Shown: piece after piece, positions 24,632 through 33,317 of the stretch
Layout: each line of letters opens with the position of its first letter
Numbering within the stretch: position 1 is the first letter of the stretch
DNA from: DASZBX01 sp035943635
Lineage (GTDB): Bacteria; Actinomycetota; Actinomycetes; Streptomycetales; Catenulisporaceae
Direction: 5' to 3'
Length of the DNA stretch: 64,000 bases
NCBI GenBank assembly: GCA_035943635.1
Contig: DASZBX010000079.1
Location: 32,967 to 96,966 of the forward strand
Made by a program: the position numbers and the translations under genes
Notes under the pieces: generated by a model
The model's database searches: none
What the model was told of the DNA's origin: nothing
What the model saw: the letters and a program-made list of their open reading frames with translations, nothing else

Positions 24632-25723
24632 TCACCGGCCGCCGCCGGCGCTCGCCGCCAGGGTGCCGGACACACTCGGCCCCCGGATGGTCAGATTCAG
24701 CGCCAGGTTCACGCCCGCCGAAGCCGGGCCGGTCACGGCGGCCTGGATGTCGCCGCCGCTCAGACCGGTGACATGCCCGGTGTAGAGCGCCGGACTGCCG
24801 GTCGGTCCGAAGGTGACCCGGCTACCGGTCATCTGCACTCCGCCGCCCTGCGCGGCCGGTCCGGTGATCACCACCTGGTAAACGACCTGGCTCGTCGTCC
24901 CGGTCCCGTTGATCGTGACGGTGGCCTGCCCGGAAGCCGAGGTGACGGTACTGATCGTGCCGGTGGTCGACGTGGTCAGCGGCAGCGGCGGCAGGGCGGA
25001 GGCGGCTGCGCTCGCCGTCGACGGGGACCCGCCCGGCCCGGCGGCCGGCGGTGCGGGCGTTCCGGCGCGGGCGGCCCAGCCGGCGTGCAGCGGGCCGCCG
25101 ATCGTCCAGGCAGCCCCGGCGACCAGGGCGATCGCGCCGAAAGACCCGGCGGTCACCCGTAGCCCGGCGTGCTCGGGCCACCCGGAGTTCAACCGCCACA
25201 CCCCGGCGGCGGCGACAGCCAGGACGCACAGGACCGTGAGCCCGAGGATCACCGGTGACTTCGCGTCCGAGCCGGTGCCCAGGCCGTGTACCACGGCCAG
25301 CGGCCAACATGCGTAGGAGAACCAGTGCACCAGCCGCCACCACCGGTGCCCGACCCGGGTCCGCAGCAGACTGGTGACCGTGATCGCGATTAGCAGGTCG
25401 AACGCCACCGTGCCCAGGCCCAGCCACAGCGGCCGGTACGCCGAGAGAAACGGCACCAGGACCGCGAACCAGCCCACCGGCGCGAACGAATCCAGTTCCG
25501 CCGTCCCGATGTGCAGCACCAGGAACACCGTGACCAGCAGGGAGAGGTTGCGGTGCACGCCGATCGCCACCAACCGGGGCCAGCGCTCGGTTGCGTGCCG
25601 GACCTGCACCAGGACGCCCAGGACCACACTCGCGGTCAGCAGGACGAGGGCGATCACGCCCGTGGCGCGGGTCGCGTACCACAGCGGCGTGGTCGATGTG
25701 ACCACCGACGAAGCAGTGATCAC
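24632..25723 (-). CDS. Ferric-reductase-like transmembrane protein (363 aa)
   Basis: Six-helix membrane domain of the ferric-reductase/MsrQ type. Paired heme-ligand His are expected in VAIGVHRNLSLLVTVFLVLHIG and RLVHWFSYACWPLAVVHGLG. A seventh helix (FGAIALVAGAAWTIGG) links to an extracytoplasmic C-terminal domain of about 110 aa, rich in Thr/Gly with beta-type sequence (TSASGQATVTINGTG...) and of unknown function. There is no FAD/NAD domain, so reductant must come from partners such as the NuoF-like protein and ferredoxin. It overlaps both neighbours by 4 nt. Likely moves electrons across the membrane; acceptor unknown. Confidence 0.82.
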   Translation of the reverse strand: MITASSVVTSTTPLWYATRATGVIALVLLTASVVLGVLVQVRHATERWPRLVAIGVHRNLSLLVTVFLVLHIGTAELDSFAPVGWFAVLVPFLSAYRPLWLGLGTVAFDLLIAITVTSLLRTRVGHRWWRLVHWFSYACWPLAVVHGLGTGSDAKSPVILGLTVLCVLAVAAAGVWRLNSGWPEHAGLRVTAGSFGAIALVAGAAWTIGGPLHAGWAARAGTPAPPAAGPGGSPSTASAAASALPPLPLTTSTTGTISTVTSASGQATVTINGTGTTSQVVYQVVITGPAAQGGGVQMTGSRVTFGPTGSPALYTGHVTGLSGGDIQAAVTGPASAGVNLALNLTIRGPSVSGTLAASAGGGR

Positions 25724-26781
25724 GAGGTTTCCTCACTGCCGGGATCCGGCCACCTTGCGACGGTGACGACCTGGCCGTCGTGCCGCACCAGCCGGGCCGG
25801 CAACCCCGCGTCGGCCAACCAGCGGCGTGCCGCCTGTCCGCGCACGATCGCCGCGGTGGCTGCGATGTTGGCGTCCACGCAACTCGACGCCGCGACGCTG
25901 ACGGTACGCCAGCACGACTCGGCCGGCCGGCCGGTGCGCGGCTGCAGGATGTGGTGCAGCACGCCGGGCACACCGACCTCGGCGGCCTCGGCGGTCTGCC
26001 CGGGCCCGGCCGTCCCGACGCCGGCTCCGAGGTCCGCAACCGTCTCACGATCCTCGGCGGCGGTCCAGCGACGGACCGTGGTACTCGAGGTGGCCAAGCC
26101 GCCTTCGACCATGGTGACCGTCTGCCCGGGCGCGTCGACCGGGGACCGGTGGTCGTCGGTCACCCGGACCCGCCAGCCGCCCGCCGGGGCCGGCCCGGCG
26201 ACCGCGATGTCCCCGCTCAGGCTGACCAGGACGCCGCACCCGGCCGCTTCCCGGGCCCGCCGGGCGGCACGGTCGGCGGCCAGCGCCTTGGCCGTGGCGC
26301 CGAAATCCAGCCGGGATCCGGCCGGGATGCGCACCACGGCGCGCTCGCGGTCCCACTCGATCGCGCGCCAGCCGGGCGCGGGCACCGGCCCGGACACGGT
26401 CAGCGTCACGCCGCGGGCGCGCAGCAGCTCGAAGTCGCGGTCGTACCCGGCCGCCACCAGGCCCGCCCCGATCGTCGGATCCACGTCGCCCCCGGTCAGC
26501 TCGGCCGCGCGCAGCGCCGTCTCCAGCGCCTCGGCGAACAGGGCGCCGACCGCGACCGGCGTGCCCGCCATGGCGTTGACCCGGGACAGGTCCGAGTCGG
26601 GCCGGAACCGGCTGCACGCGGCGTCCACGGCGGCGACCTCGATGCGCACCGGGCCGAGCGCCGCCGCGATCAGATCCGGGTCGGCGCTCAGGACGACCGC
26701 CGTCCCACCAAGCGCCGGGAACTGCGCCCGCCCGACACCGGCCGGTGGCGGGCACGCCGCGGCCGACGGCCAGGCGTTCAC
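25720..26781 (-). CDS. apbE: ApbE-family FAD:protein FMN transferase (353 aa)
   Basis: Flavin transferase that attaches FMN through a phosphoester to Thr or Ser of target proteins. The substrate-binding and catalytic motifs are visible: VDAACSRFRPDSDLSRVN, GGDVDPTIGAGL, DFGATAKALAAD, VSLSGDIAV and HHILQPRTG. No signal peptide or lipobox is seen, unlike lipoprotein ApbEs of Gram-negatives. It overlaps the membrane reductase gene by 4 nt. No FMN-binding-domain protein with the usual target motif was found nearby, so its substrate is unclear; the uncharacterised C-terminal domain of the reductase is one candidate. Confidence 0.9.
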   Translation of the reverse strand: MNAWPSAAACPPPAGVGRAQFPALGGTAVVLSADPDLIAAALGPVRIEVAAVDAACSRFRPDSDLSRVNAMAGTPVAVGALFAEALETALRAAELTGGDVDPTIGAGLVAAGYDRDFELLRARGVTLTVSGPVPAPGWRAIEWDRERAVVRIPAGSRLDFGATAKALAADRAARRAREAAGCGVLVSLSGDIAVAGPAPAGGWRVRVTDDHRSPVDAPGQTVTMVEGGLATSSTTVRRWTAAEDRETVADLGAGVGTAGPGQTAEAAEVGVPGVLHHILQPRTGRPAESCWRTVSVAASSCVDANIAATAAIVRGQAARRWLADAGLPARLVRHDGQVVTVARWPDPGSEETS

Positions 26782-27056
26782 GATCCGCCGGAGGAGACCT
26801 GGCCGGGGCCCGCTCCCTGACCCGGCCCGGAGACCGGGCCCTGCAGGCCGCCGTTCGTGCCACCGGACGACGTGCCGTTGCCGCCGCCCGGTCCCGAACC
26901 GAGGTGCGGCAGGTGGGTGGGCAGCAGGTGGGCGAACCCGGCCGCCAGGATTGCCGCCCCGGCGACCGAGCTGATCCCGATCCGCCAGGTCACCGCAGTG
27001 ATCCGGGCCACGGCGCCGTCGCGCTGCTGGGCCGCCTTGCGTGTTCTGGCATCCAT
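26778..27056 (-). CDS. Small single-span membrane protein (92 aa)
   Basis: A charged N terminus (MDARTRKAAQQRDGAVARI), one transmembrane helix (about residues 26-48, ISSVAGAAILAAGFAHLLP) and a Gly/Ser-rich extracytoplasmic tail. It is the first gene of the redox operon and overlaps apbE by 4 nt. No cysteines or obvious cofactor site. A structural or assembly subunit is likely; similar small proteins often accompany ferric-reductase/ApbE gene sets, but I cannot name the family. Confidence 0.7.
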   Translation of the reverse strand: MDARTRKAAQQRDGAVARITAVTWRIGISSVAGAAILAAGFAHLLPTHLPHLGSGPGGGNGTSSGGTNGGLQGPVSGPGQGAGPGQVSSGGS

Positions 27057-27188
27057 CTCATCGACTCCTTGGATACGTGGTCTGGGGGCTTGGTGCGAAG
27101 GATGCTCTGAAACGAGACCGGGTCATCCGACTGTGGCCGGCCCGGGCGAAGGTGGAACGTGCGCCCGCAGTACCGGGCCTTTCGGGTG

Positions 27189-28424
27189 TCATCGGAAGGC
27201 GGCCGAGACGAAGTCCCGGTCGGACGGTTGCAGGTACCGGCCGGCCGGCTGGACGAAGTGCCAGAGTTTCGCCGGGGCCGGTGCGGCCGCGTCGCCGCTG
27301 TAGGTCATGAACGAGACCCAGTCCGGGTTGATGTCCAGCTCCATCGCCTGGACCGCGCCGGCGGCCTTGAGCAGCTGGGCCAGCGTGTAAACGGACAGAC
27401 CCTGACCGCCGACGTACACGATGTCCCCGGTGGCCGTCATTCCGACGCCGGAGCGGGCGATGAAATAGGAGTTCTTGATGGTCACACCCCACTGGGCACT
27501 GGACCCGTCCCCGGGACCGACCTGAACCTGCCCGTTGTCCACCAGCAAGCTCAGATTCTGCCGCACCCCGACCACCTGCGGGGTCATCGCCAGCGCTGTT
27601 CCCCACGCGCCGATCTTCATCGACCCGTCCTGGTAGAACACCTCCGAGGCTTTGCCCGCGACCAGAGGTACGACGGTACGCCCGTAGGCGTAGAACCCGC
27701 CCAAAGCGTCATCCGGCTTGACCTTGAACCCGCCGTTCCACGTCGCCACCAGGCCCGCCAGCGCGCTCGGCGCAACGGTGTCGGGTACCGGGAACGTGCC
27801 GCCGGGCTGCTGATATCCCGGATGCAGGGTGAAGGCCAACGCCTGCTGGTTCATCCACACCGCATAAGCCAGTTCCGAAGTGTGCTGGGCGTCCGGGCGT
27901 AGTGCCGTCTTTTCCACGATCGGCACGCCGGCCGCACTCGTGGTGATCGGACGCCACACCCCCTCGCCGGGGAGCGGTCCGGCAGCCAAGGGGGTCATGT
28001 TCACCGGCAGGTCCGGCGGGGCCACGGTCGCTGTCGGCCGCGGAACGGCCGCGGCCGGGCCGGCCAACTGCGCCAGCTGGCTCGGCGAAAGTTTCCCACC
28101 GACCGGCGGCGGCTTGTACGACTCGTTCTCCAGCCACGTCACCGCCCAGCTCAGATGGTGGTCCCGGCCCCACTCCGCCACCCGCGCCGCGACCGGGTCC
28201 GTCCCCGGCGCGGTCAGATATGGATACATGGTCACCCCGATGTAGCCGATCACCAGCAAGAACACCCCGAGGACGGAGCGGCGGACGATTGTGCGCCGAC
28301 GCCTGACGTGCGGCGGCACAGGCCGGCGCCGACGGCGAAGGCGGACGAAGCCGGCTCGGGCACCATGCCGTCCGCGGTCTGCCTGCTCAGTGACCGGCGC
28401 TGCCTGCGAGCCGCTGTCGAGCAT
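27189..28424 (-). CDS. Membrane-anchored phosphodiester glycosidase family protein (411 aa)
   Basis: An Arg-rich cytoplasmic start (FVRLRRRRRPVPPHVRRRR), one transmembrane helix (about residues 51-72, VLGVFLLVIGYIGVTMYPYL) and an extracytoplasmic C-terminal domain of the NAGPA/DUF2233 type (about 150-411; ATWNGGFKV, GQVQVGPG, NSYFIARSGVGMT, AMELDINPDWVSFMTY). Family members uncover mannose-6-phosphate in eukaryotes; bacterial ones act on cell-wall or exopolysaccharide glycosides. ATG at 28424 has GAGGAGG upstream and is preferred over GTG 28481. It lies 132 bp ahead of the redox operon on the same strand. Confidence 0.85.
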   Translation of the reverse strand: MLDSGSQAAPVTEQADRGRHGARAGFVRLRRRRRPVPPHVRRRRTIVRRSVLGVFLLVIGYIGVTMYPYLTAPGTDPVAARVAEWGRDHHLSWAVTWLENESYKPPPVGGKLSPSQLAQLAGPAAAVPRPTATVAPPDLPVNMTPLAAGPLPGEGVWRPITTSAAGVPIVEKTALRPDAQHTSELAYAVWMNQQALAFTLHPGYQQPGGTFPVPDTVAPSALAGLVATWNGGFKVKPDDALGGFYAYGRTVVPLVAGKASEVFYQDGSMKIGAWGTALAMTPQVVGVRQNLSLLVDNGQVQVGPGDGSSAQWGVTIKNSYFIARSGVGMTATGDIVYVGGQGLSVYTLAQLLKAAGAVQAMELDINPDWVSFMTYSGDAAAPAPAKLWHFVQPAGRYLQPSDRDFVSAAFR

Positions 28425-28479
28425 TCCTGGCCTCCTCAGCCGTAGGTCCCGCGACACCGCGCGCCCTACGTCAAGACTC

Positions 28480-28930
28480 ACCCCCCGCCACTGCGCAACC
28501 GGCTCAGAAGAGCTTCAGAAAGAGCTAATGTTCGTCGGCGAGCGCGAATCAACCCGGATTCCCCAGCTCGGGACCAGGACTCGCCGACGGCCAGGGCGAG
28601 CACTCTGTGGACAGCCACATTGACGACGCGCTGTCGGAGTTGCGAGCTCAAGGAGCAGGGCCTGGTGCGCCACATCGGCGTGTCCGACTTCGCGGTCGTC
28701 GTGAGCTTCCACCGCGCCGACCAGGTCGACCCCCTGATCGCCGCAGCCGGCCTGGAACTGGACTACCAGGACGTGACCGAAATCGAGCTCGGCGAGCAGG
28801 TGTGATGGAGACGACCACGATCGGATTCATCGGGAGCACGAAGCTTCCCGGGCCCATATTCGCCGAGATCTGCCCGAGGAGGTTCCACAGTCGGTGCCCG
28901 GCCGACATCGGTGAGTGAACTGGTCACCAC
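28480..28930 (+). pseudogene. Fragments of oxidoreductase genes
   Basis: Around 28644-28700 the words ELKEQGLVRHIGVSDF match the middle of an aldo/keto reductase, and at 28804 a start METTTIGFIGS resembles the Rossmann N terminus of an F420- or NADP-dependent reductase; both break off at once. The rest of the stretch has no recognisable content. Short similarities only, hence modest confidence. Confidence 0.4.
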
Positions 28931-28937
28931 CGCATCA

Positions 28938-29125
28938 CTCGGCGTCGAAGTCGACCGGACGTCCGCCCCGGCGGCCCTCCTTCCTGCGGTTGGCGATCTG
29001 ATCGGTCTTCTCCAGGATCACGGCGGTGATCCGGCGCCGACGCGGGTGGGTGCGGTTGGCGTGGGAGGAGTAGGCCTTATCGCCGGCCGCCGCGTCCGGA
29101 CGGGTCCGGTCGGGGCCGGTGCTCG
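28938..29125 (-). pseudogene. IS5-type DDE transposase fragment
   Basis: About 60 codons on the minus strand (AAGDKAYSSHANRTHPRRR, then TAVILEKTDQIANRRKEGRRGGRP) correspond to the second catalytic Asp region of IS5-family transposases. The rest of the gene is absent. An intact relative would be the kind of enzyme expected to move the CTAG-flanked MITEs of this window. Confidence 0.7.
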
Positions 29126-29146
29126 TGGCGCGGTGTGCGCGGCTGG

Positions 29147-30085
29147 TCATGGGTTTCGCCGGTAGTGTTCGCGCCAGATGAGGCGGTAGACGGGCAGCGC
29201 GCGGGGGATGGAGCGTACGCCGGGGATGAAGGGGAGGAATATCAGGATCGCGCCGAGGACCAGGACCACCCCCCAGACCAGGGCGTCGCCGTTGGCGGAG
29301 GTGTTGAAGGGGGAGATCTGGTAGAAGAAGGTGTTGGGGGCGAGCCAGATCTGGCCGGGGAAGTTGCCGATCTCGTTCATCATGCCCCACTGGTCGCCGG
29401 CCAGGTTCTGCGTCTGTGCCTCGGCGGCCAGGTCGGATCCGTCGGCGAGGAAGAGCAGCGGGAGGGTGTAGTCGTTGTCGTAGAAGCCGCCTTCGGCCAG
29501 GAGTTGGCCGTCCAGTGAGCCGGCCTTGGCTTGGGCGAGCAGTTGTCCGAGCAGGGCGGGTACCGGGCCGTAGGTGGCGTTGGGTGCAACCTTCGTCGGG
29601 TCGCCGTCGGCCTTGGTCAGGGCGTCCGAGTATGCGGAGGTCCATGCGCCTTGCCGGGTGGTATCGGCGGCCCGGTAGGCCGAGAGCGCGGTTCCGACGA
29701 GCGGGTTCTGCGGGGCGGAGGCGAGCGGGCCGAGGACGAAGGCCTGGGCGGTGTCGATCGGGTGGGTGACCCCGGCGGCCTGGGCCAGGGCGAGGGGGCC
29801 GAGTTTCTGGCCGCCGGATGCGGTGTTGTACGGCGGACCGTATCCGGCGGTGGCGCTGGATCCGTCCAGTTCGGCGAGGGCGGTGGTGGTGAAGTCGGCG
29901 GGGTCGGACTGCGACCAGGAGGCGATCGTCATGGGTTTGACGTCGGGGGAGGAGAAGACCGCGGCCAGGACGATGGTCAGGACGGCGACCGCGGTCAGGG
30001 CGATCACGAACTCCTTGACCAGGTCGTAGGGGCGTGAGCCGAAGGAATAGGGGTCGGGCTCGTCGGTGGACCGGGAGCGTTTCAC
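29147..30085 (-). CDS. Membrane protein with large extracytoplasmic domain, partner of cytochrome b (312 aa)
   Basis: An N-terminal helix (about residues 23-45, EFVIALTAVAVLTIVLAAVF), about 200 aa outside the membrane, then a C-terminal helix (WGVVLVLGAILIFLPFIPGV) followed by RSIPRALPVYRLIWREHY, which resembles the end of cytochrome b subunits. The extracytoplasmic part contains no CxxCH heme motif and no Rieske-type Cys/His pairs. GTG at 30085 overlaps the cytochrome b stop codon. It probably forms the C-terminal half of a split cytochrome-b-type quinol-interacting complex; the acceptor is unknown. Not a standard bc1 or b6f subunit. Confidence 0.7.
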   Translation of the reverse strand: MKRSRSTDEPDPYSFGSRPYDLVKEFVIALTAVAVLTIVLAAVFSSPDVKPMTIASWSQSDPADFTTTALAELDGSSATAGYGPPYNTASGGQKLGPLALAQAAGVTHPIDTAQAFVLGPLASAPQNPLVGTALSAYRAADTTRQGAWTSAYSDALTKADGDPTKVAPNATYGPVPALLGQLLAQAKAGSLDGQLLAEGGFYDNDYTLPLLFLADGSDLAAEAQTQNLAGDQWGMMNEIGNFPGQIWLAPNTFFYQISPFNTSANGDALVWGVVLVLGAILIFLPFIPGVRSIPRALPVYRLIWREHYRRNP

Positions 30086-30786
30086 GAGGCCTGCTCCTGT
30101 TCGAGTTGTCCTGGCCGTCCGGCCTGGCTGTTGATCGGGGGGACGACTCCGCGCAGGCGTACCAGGATGATGTGCAGCAGGACGAGGAGGGCGACGATGA
30201 TGGGGAGTAGGGCGATGTGCCACATGAGCATCTGGCCGAAGTCCATGGTGTTGAAGTAGGCGCCGACGCCGATGGCGTTGAGGCCGTCCTTGGCTTGGGT
30301 GGCGATCCACTGGGAGTCGAAGTTCTGCTGGCTGAGGTAGCCGGTGAGCGCGGTGAACGCCGAGGCGATCATGGCGATGGCCCCGGTGATCCAGGTCAGG
30401 GCCCGCTTGCCGCGCCAGGCGGCCATGAAGAACTTGCCGACCAGATGCACGGACATGAAACTCATGAACAGCTCGACGCTCCACAGGTGCAGGCTGTTGA
30501 TGAAGTGTCCGATGCCGGCGATGTGCCACCAGGCTGGGCCTTTGATCGCGAGCACGATGCCGCTGGTGAAGACGATCGCGAGCGCGGAGAGGGTCAGGAC
30601 TCCGAACACGTAGATCCATGAGGCCACATACGCGGGCTGAGTGTCCGGCATCAGCTTCTCCGGCGGGAGCGTGCGCACCACCTGCCTGCGCAGGGCCCCG
30701 GTCCAGCCTCCGGTGAGTTCTGCGGATTCGTGCTCGGGCGACGGTGGCGTGGCGGAGTTCGGGGATCCGAGGAGTTGGTCGGTCAC
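30082..30786 (-). CDS. Cytochrome b N-terminal-domain protein (di-heme, b6-like, 234 aa)
   Basis: Four-helix cytochrome b core. Two pairs of His ligands appear in helices B and D: HLWSVELFMSFMSVHLVGKF and MWHIALLPIIVALLVLLH, spaced as in cytochrome b6. GYLSQQNFDSQWIA lies at the quinone-site loop, where bc1 proteins have a different consensus. It should transfer electrons between quinone and the membrane heme pair. The GTG start at 30786 overlaps the stop of the 58-aa gene, and its own stop overlaps the next gene. No Rieske protein or cytochrome c is encoded nearby. Confidence 0.87.
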   Translation of the reverse strand: MTDQLLGSPNSATPPSPEHESAELTGGWTGALRRQVVRTLPPEKLMPDTQPAYVASWIYVFGVLTLSALAIVFTSGIVLAIKGPAWWHIAGIGHFINSLHLWSVELFMSFMSVHLVGKFFMAAWRGKRALTWITGAIAMIASAFTALTGYLSQQNFDSQWIATQAKDGLNAIGVGAYFNTMDFGQMLMWHIALLPIIVALLVLLHIILVRLRGVVPPINSQAGRPGQLEQEQAS

Positions 30787-30959
30787 CGGCGGCCACGTCC
30801 CTTCGGGAAGGGCAGCACGAGGGCGGCGGTGAATAAAGCCCCGATGACCAGGACGATGATGAGGTTCGCCACCGAGATATGCAGCACGCCCCAGGTCAGA
30901 TAGTGCCCGGTGGTGTTGAGGTCGACCGGGGTGCCAGGAATGGACGTAGCAGCTTGCAC
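30783..30959 (-). CDS. 58-aa single-span membrane protein heading the cytochrome b operon
   Basis: Short gene reading VQAATSIPGTPVDLNTTGHY, then a hydrophobic helix (VLHISVANLIIVLVIGALFTAALVL) and a basic end (PFPKGRGRR). The GTG start at 30959 has AGGCAGGAAAG upstream, and the TGA overlaps the start of the cytochrome b gene. Two His residues (19 and 27) lie near or inside the helix, so heme or quinone contact is possible. The size and position suggest a small accessory subunit like those of other respiratory complexes. No homologue is recognised by name. Confidence 0.75.
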   Translation of the reverse strand: MQAATSIPGTPVDLNTTGHYLTWGVLHISVANLIIVLVIGALFTAALVLPFPKGRGRR

Positions 30960-31969
30960 TATTCTTTCCTGCCTTTCTTACAGAGTGGGCAAGGTATTTG
31001 CGGGCATGACGGAATCTGCTTCATGCGGGCGGCTTTCAGGAGATTCGCAGCGTCGACAGGTATAACGGAGTACGTGCCAATATGACGTTCGCGTGAATTT
31101 ATCCGGGCGCGGCGCAATATCCGAAACCGAGGTGTGGCCACGTCTGGAAATGAAGCAGACCGCTGGTGCCAGGCTTCTTGTCGCCTGGACTTTCACGGGT
31201 CCGTCTCAGCATTACTCCGCTACTGGGAGGCACATGCACTGCTCCGGCGCCCTCGAACGGGCCCACCGGAACAACAGGTGCATGTCCTGAGCAAAAATAC
31301 TTACTACCGGACTGTAAGTCGCCGTTCTTTGGTGCTTGGTCGGTGCTCCTCTATGTCAGCGGGTCATATTCTGGTGCCACAAAATTACGGTATTGATCGC
31401 AGAGTGAGGAGTCAAGTGTCTATGTGCGCTGCGACGCAGGTTTCCGGGTCAAGACTTCCCCAATTGAGCGATGATCGCATAGTGAAGCTCTATCTGTAAT
31501 CTGTAAAGGCACTGCTCGGATCCGGCGGCGCGAGAAGCAGAATGGCTCCGTACGCCGGGCGCGGGCTCATCTGGTAGCTGAGTCGGTCCCATAGAGGGTG
31601 CACTGGATTTGCTTTTTCTGAAGGATTTCCAGACTTCTTCCGAAGGATTCCAGACATGGCGGGCCGGCTGAATATTCGCGAATTTCGTCGGCGTGATCGA
31701 GCGGGACGCCGTCGCCGACACCGATACGTCCATACCGCACCTTTGCCGTGATTCAGGCCAACTCTGGCCGACCGGACACTTGCGGATATCACAGTGTATT
31801 GCGAGACTCCCCGGCAACGCGCCCTCCGCCCGCGGCATTGCCGGAACCAGCTGCTGGTCCACACCGCCCGGCCGGTCGCCACACCGGACCCTCACGTGCC
31901 ACGAGCACGGCCAAGGGCCCAGCCCCACCCATCCCGGGCCACCGCCCGGACCCTAGAAAGGGCCCTGCC
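30960..31969. other. 1-kb divergent intergenic region
   Basis: It lies between the cytochrome b operon and the sialidase-like gene and is clearly less GC-rich than its surroundings between about 30960 and 31700. No frame shows recognisable protein features. It should hold the promoters of both transcription units. A small RNA cannot be excluded. Confidence 0.45.
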
Positions 31970-33091
31970 GTGATATCCCACCTCCGTGTGCCGCACCCCG
32001 CGCGCACCCTGGCCGCGATCGCCGCCCTGGCCCTGGTGCCGATCGGCGCCGGCGCCCTCCCCGCTTCCGCCGCCCCCACCGCCACTGCGGCCACACCCGC
32101 TGCCGCACATGCGGTCTCCCTGACCCAGGTCAGCTCCGACCCCTACACCGACAGCCAGGCCCAGCACGCCACCGAGGTCGAGCCGGACGTCTTCAGCTTC
32201 AACTCGACCGTCGTCTCCGCGTTCCAGGTCGGCCGCGTCTCCGCAGGCGGCGCCACCAACATCGGCTGGTCGACGTCCGCCGACGGCGGCAGCACCTGGT
32301 CGCACGGCTTCCTGCCGGACACCACCGCCAACACCGGCCAACCGCTGGTGCAGCCCAGTGGCACCGTGATCGTGCCGTTCGCCTCGGCCAGCGCCAACCA
32401 GGTGCGCTCCTTCGAATCGACCAACGGCGGCACCAGCTGGAACGCCAGCGTCCTGATCGCCACCACGAAGCACCACACGGTCTCCGGCCTGGAATCCGAC
32501 TCCGCGATCAAGGCGTCGGCGGCCACACCCAATGCGCTGCGAGAGAGCGTGCTGCCGTCGGCGGAGATCGATGCCGCGGGCGAGGTGTACGTGACGTGGG
32601 CCGACTGCCGATTCCGCACCGGCTGCGCAAGCAATGACATCATCCTGTCCACGTCGGCCGACGGCACCACCTGGTCCACGCCGACCCGCGTGCCTATCGA
32701 CGCAATCACCAGCACCGACGACCACTTCACCCCGGGCATCGGCGTGGACGCCTCCACCTCCGGCAGCACCACGCGCATCGGGCTGACCTACTATTTCTAC
32801 CCGGCCGCCAAGTGCTCCACGAGCACCTGCAAACTGGACGTCGGCTACATCTCGTCCACCAACGGCGGCTCGACCTGGTCCACCGCGACGCAACTGGCCG
32901 GACCGATGACCGACACCTGGCTGCCCGACACCACCCAAGGCCGGATGTTCGGAGACTACATCGCCACCACGATCCTGCCCGGCGGCAACGCGATCACGGT
33001 CATCCCCGTGGCCGCCGCACCCAGCGGTACGACCTTCAACATGGCCATGTTCTCGCCCAGCAGCGGACTGCCGGTCGTGGCCGCCAAATAG
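31970..33091 (+). CDS. Secreted sialidase/BNR-repeat-like protein (373 aa)
   Basis: Signal peptide (HPARTLAAIAALALVPIGAG, cleavage near ASA-AP, residue about 37). The mature part is a beta-propeller of exo-alpha-sialidase-like BNR/Asp-box repeats: STSADGGSTWSHG, ESTNGGTSWNASV, STSADGTTWSTPT and SSTNGGSTWSTAT, each with the S-x-D/N-G-G-x-x-W signature. Catalytic residues of true sialidases (Arg triad, Tyr-Glu pair) were not established. GTG at 31970 has GAAAGGG upstream; the open frame runs back to 31748 without a signal. An extracellular glycan-binding or hydrolysing protein is likely. Confidence 0.82.
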   Translation: MISHLRVPHPARTLAAIAALALVPIGAGALPASAAPTATAATPAAAHAVSLTQVSSDPYTDSQAQHATEVEPDVFSFNSTVVSAFQVGRVSAGGATNIGWSTSADGGSTWSHGFLPDTTANTGQPLVQPSGTVIVPFASASANQVRSFESTNGGTSWNASVLIATTKHHTVSGLESDSAIKASAATPNALRESVLPSAEIDAAGEVYVTWADCRFRTGCASNDIILSTSADGTTWSTPTRVPIDAITSTDDHFTPGIGVDASTSGSTTRIGLTYYFYPAAKCSTSTCKLDVGYISSTNGGSTWSTATQLAGPMTDTWLPDTTQGRMFGDYIATTILPGGNAITVIPVAAAPSGTTFNMAMFSPSSGLPVVAAK

Positions 33092-33117
33092 AACCGGAAC
33101 GACCCGGGGCCCAGGCA

Positions 33118-33170
33118 AATCCACTGGGTCCGGCGTGCCTGGAGGCCAGGCGCGCCGGACCCAGTGGATT
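33118..33170. terminator. Terminator after the sialidase-like gene
   Basis: A long, nearly perfect stem of about 25 bp (AATCCACTGGGTCCGGCG... with its complement) and a 3-nt loop begins about 26 bp after the stop codon. One internal mismatch. Confidence 0.75.
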
Positions 33171-33317
33171 CACACCACGGCGCCCGGCACCACTCAGCAG
33201 GACCGTGGCTTTCCGTGATAGAAGTCGTTACAGTGTTCGAATCTTCGTCGCCGCCTGGGCATACGGCGGCGAAGACGGGGCACTGGAGAGGGACTGAGGG
33301 GGCTGCTAAGGAGCGAC

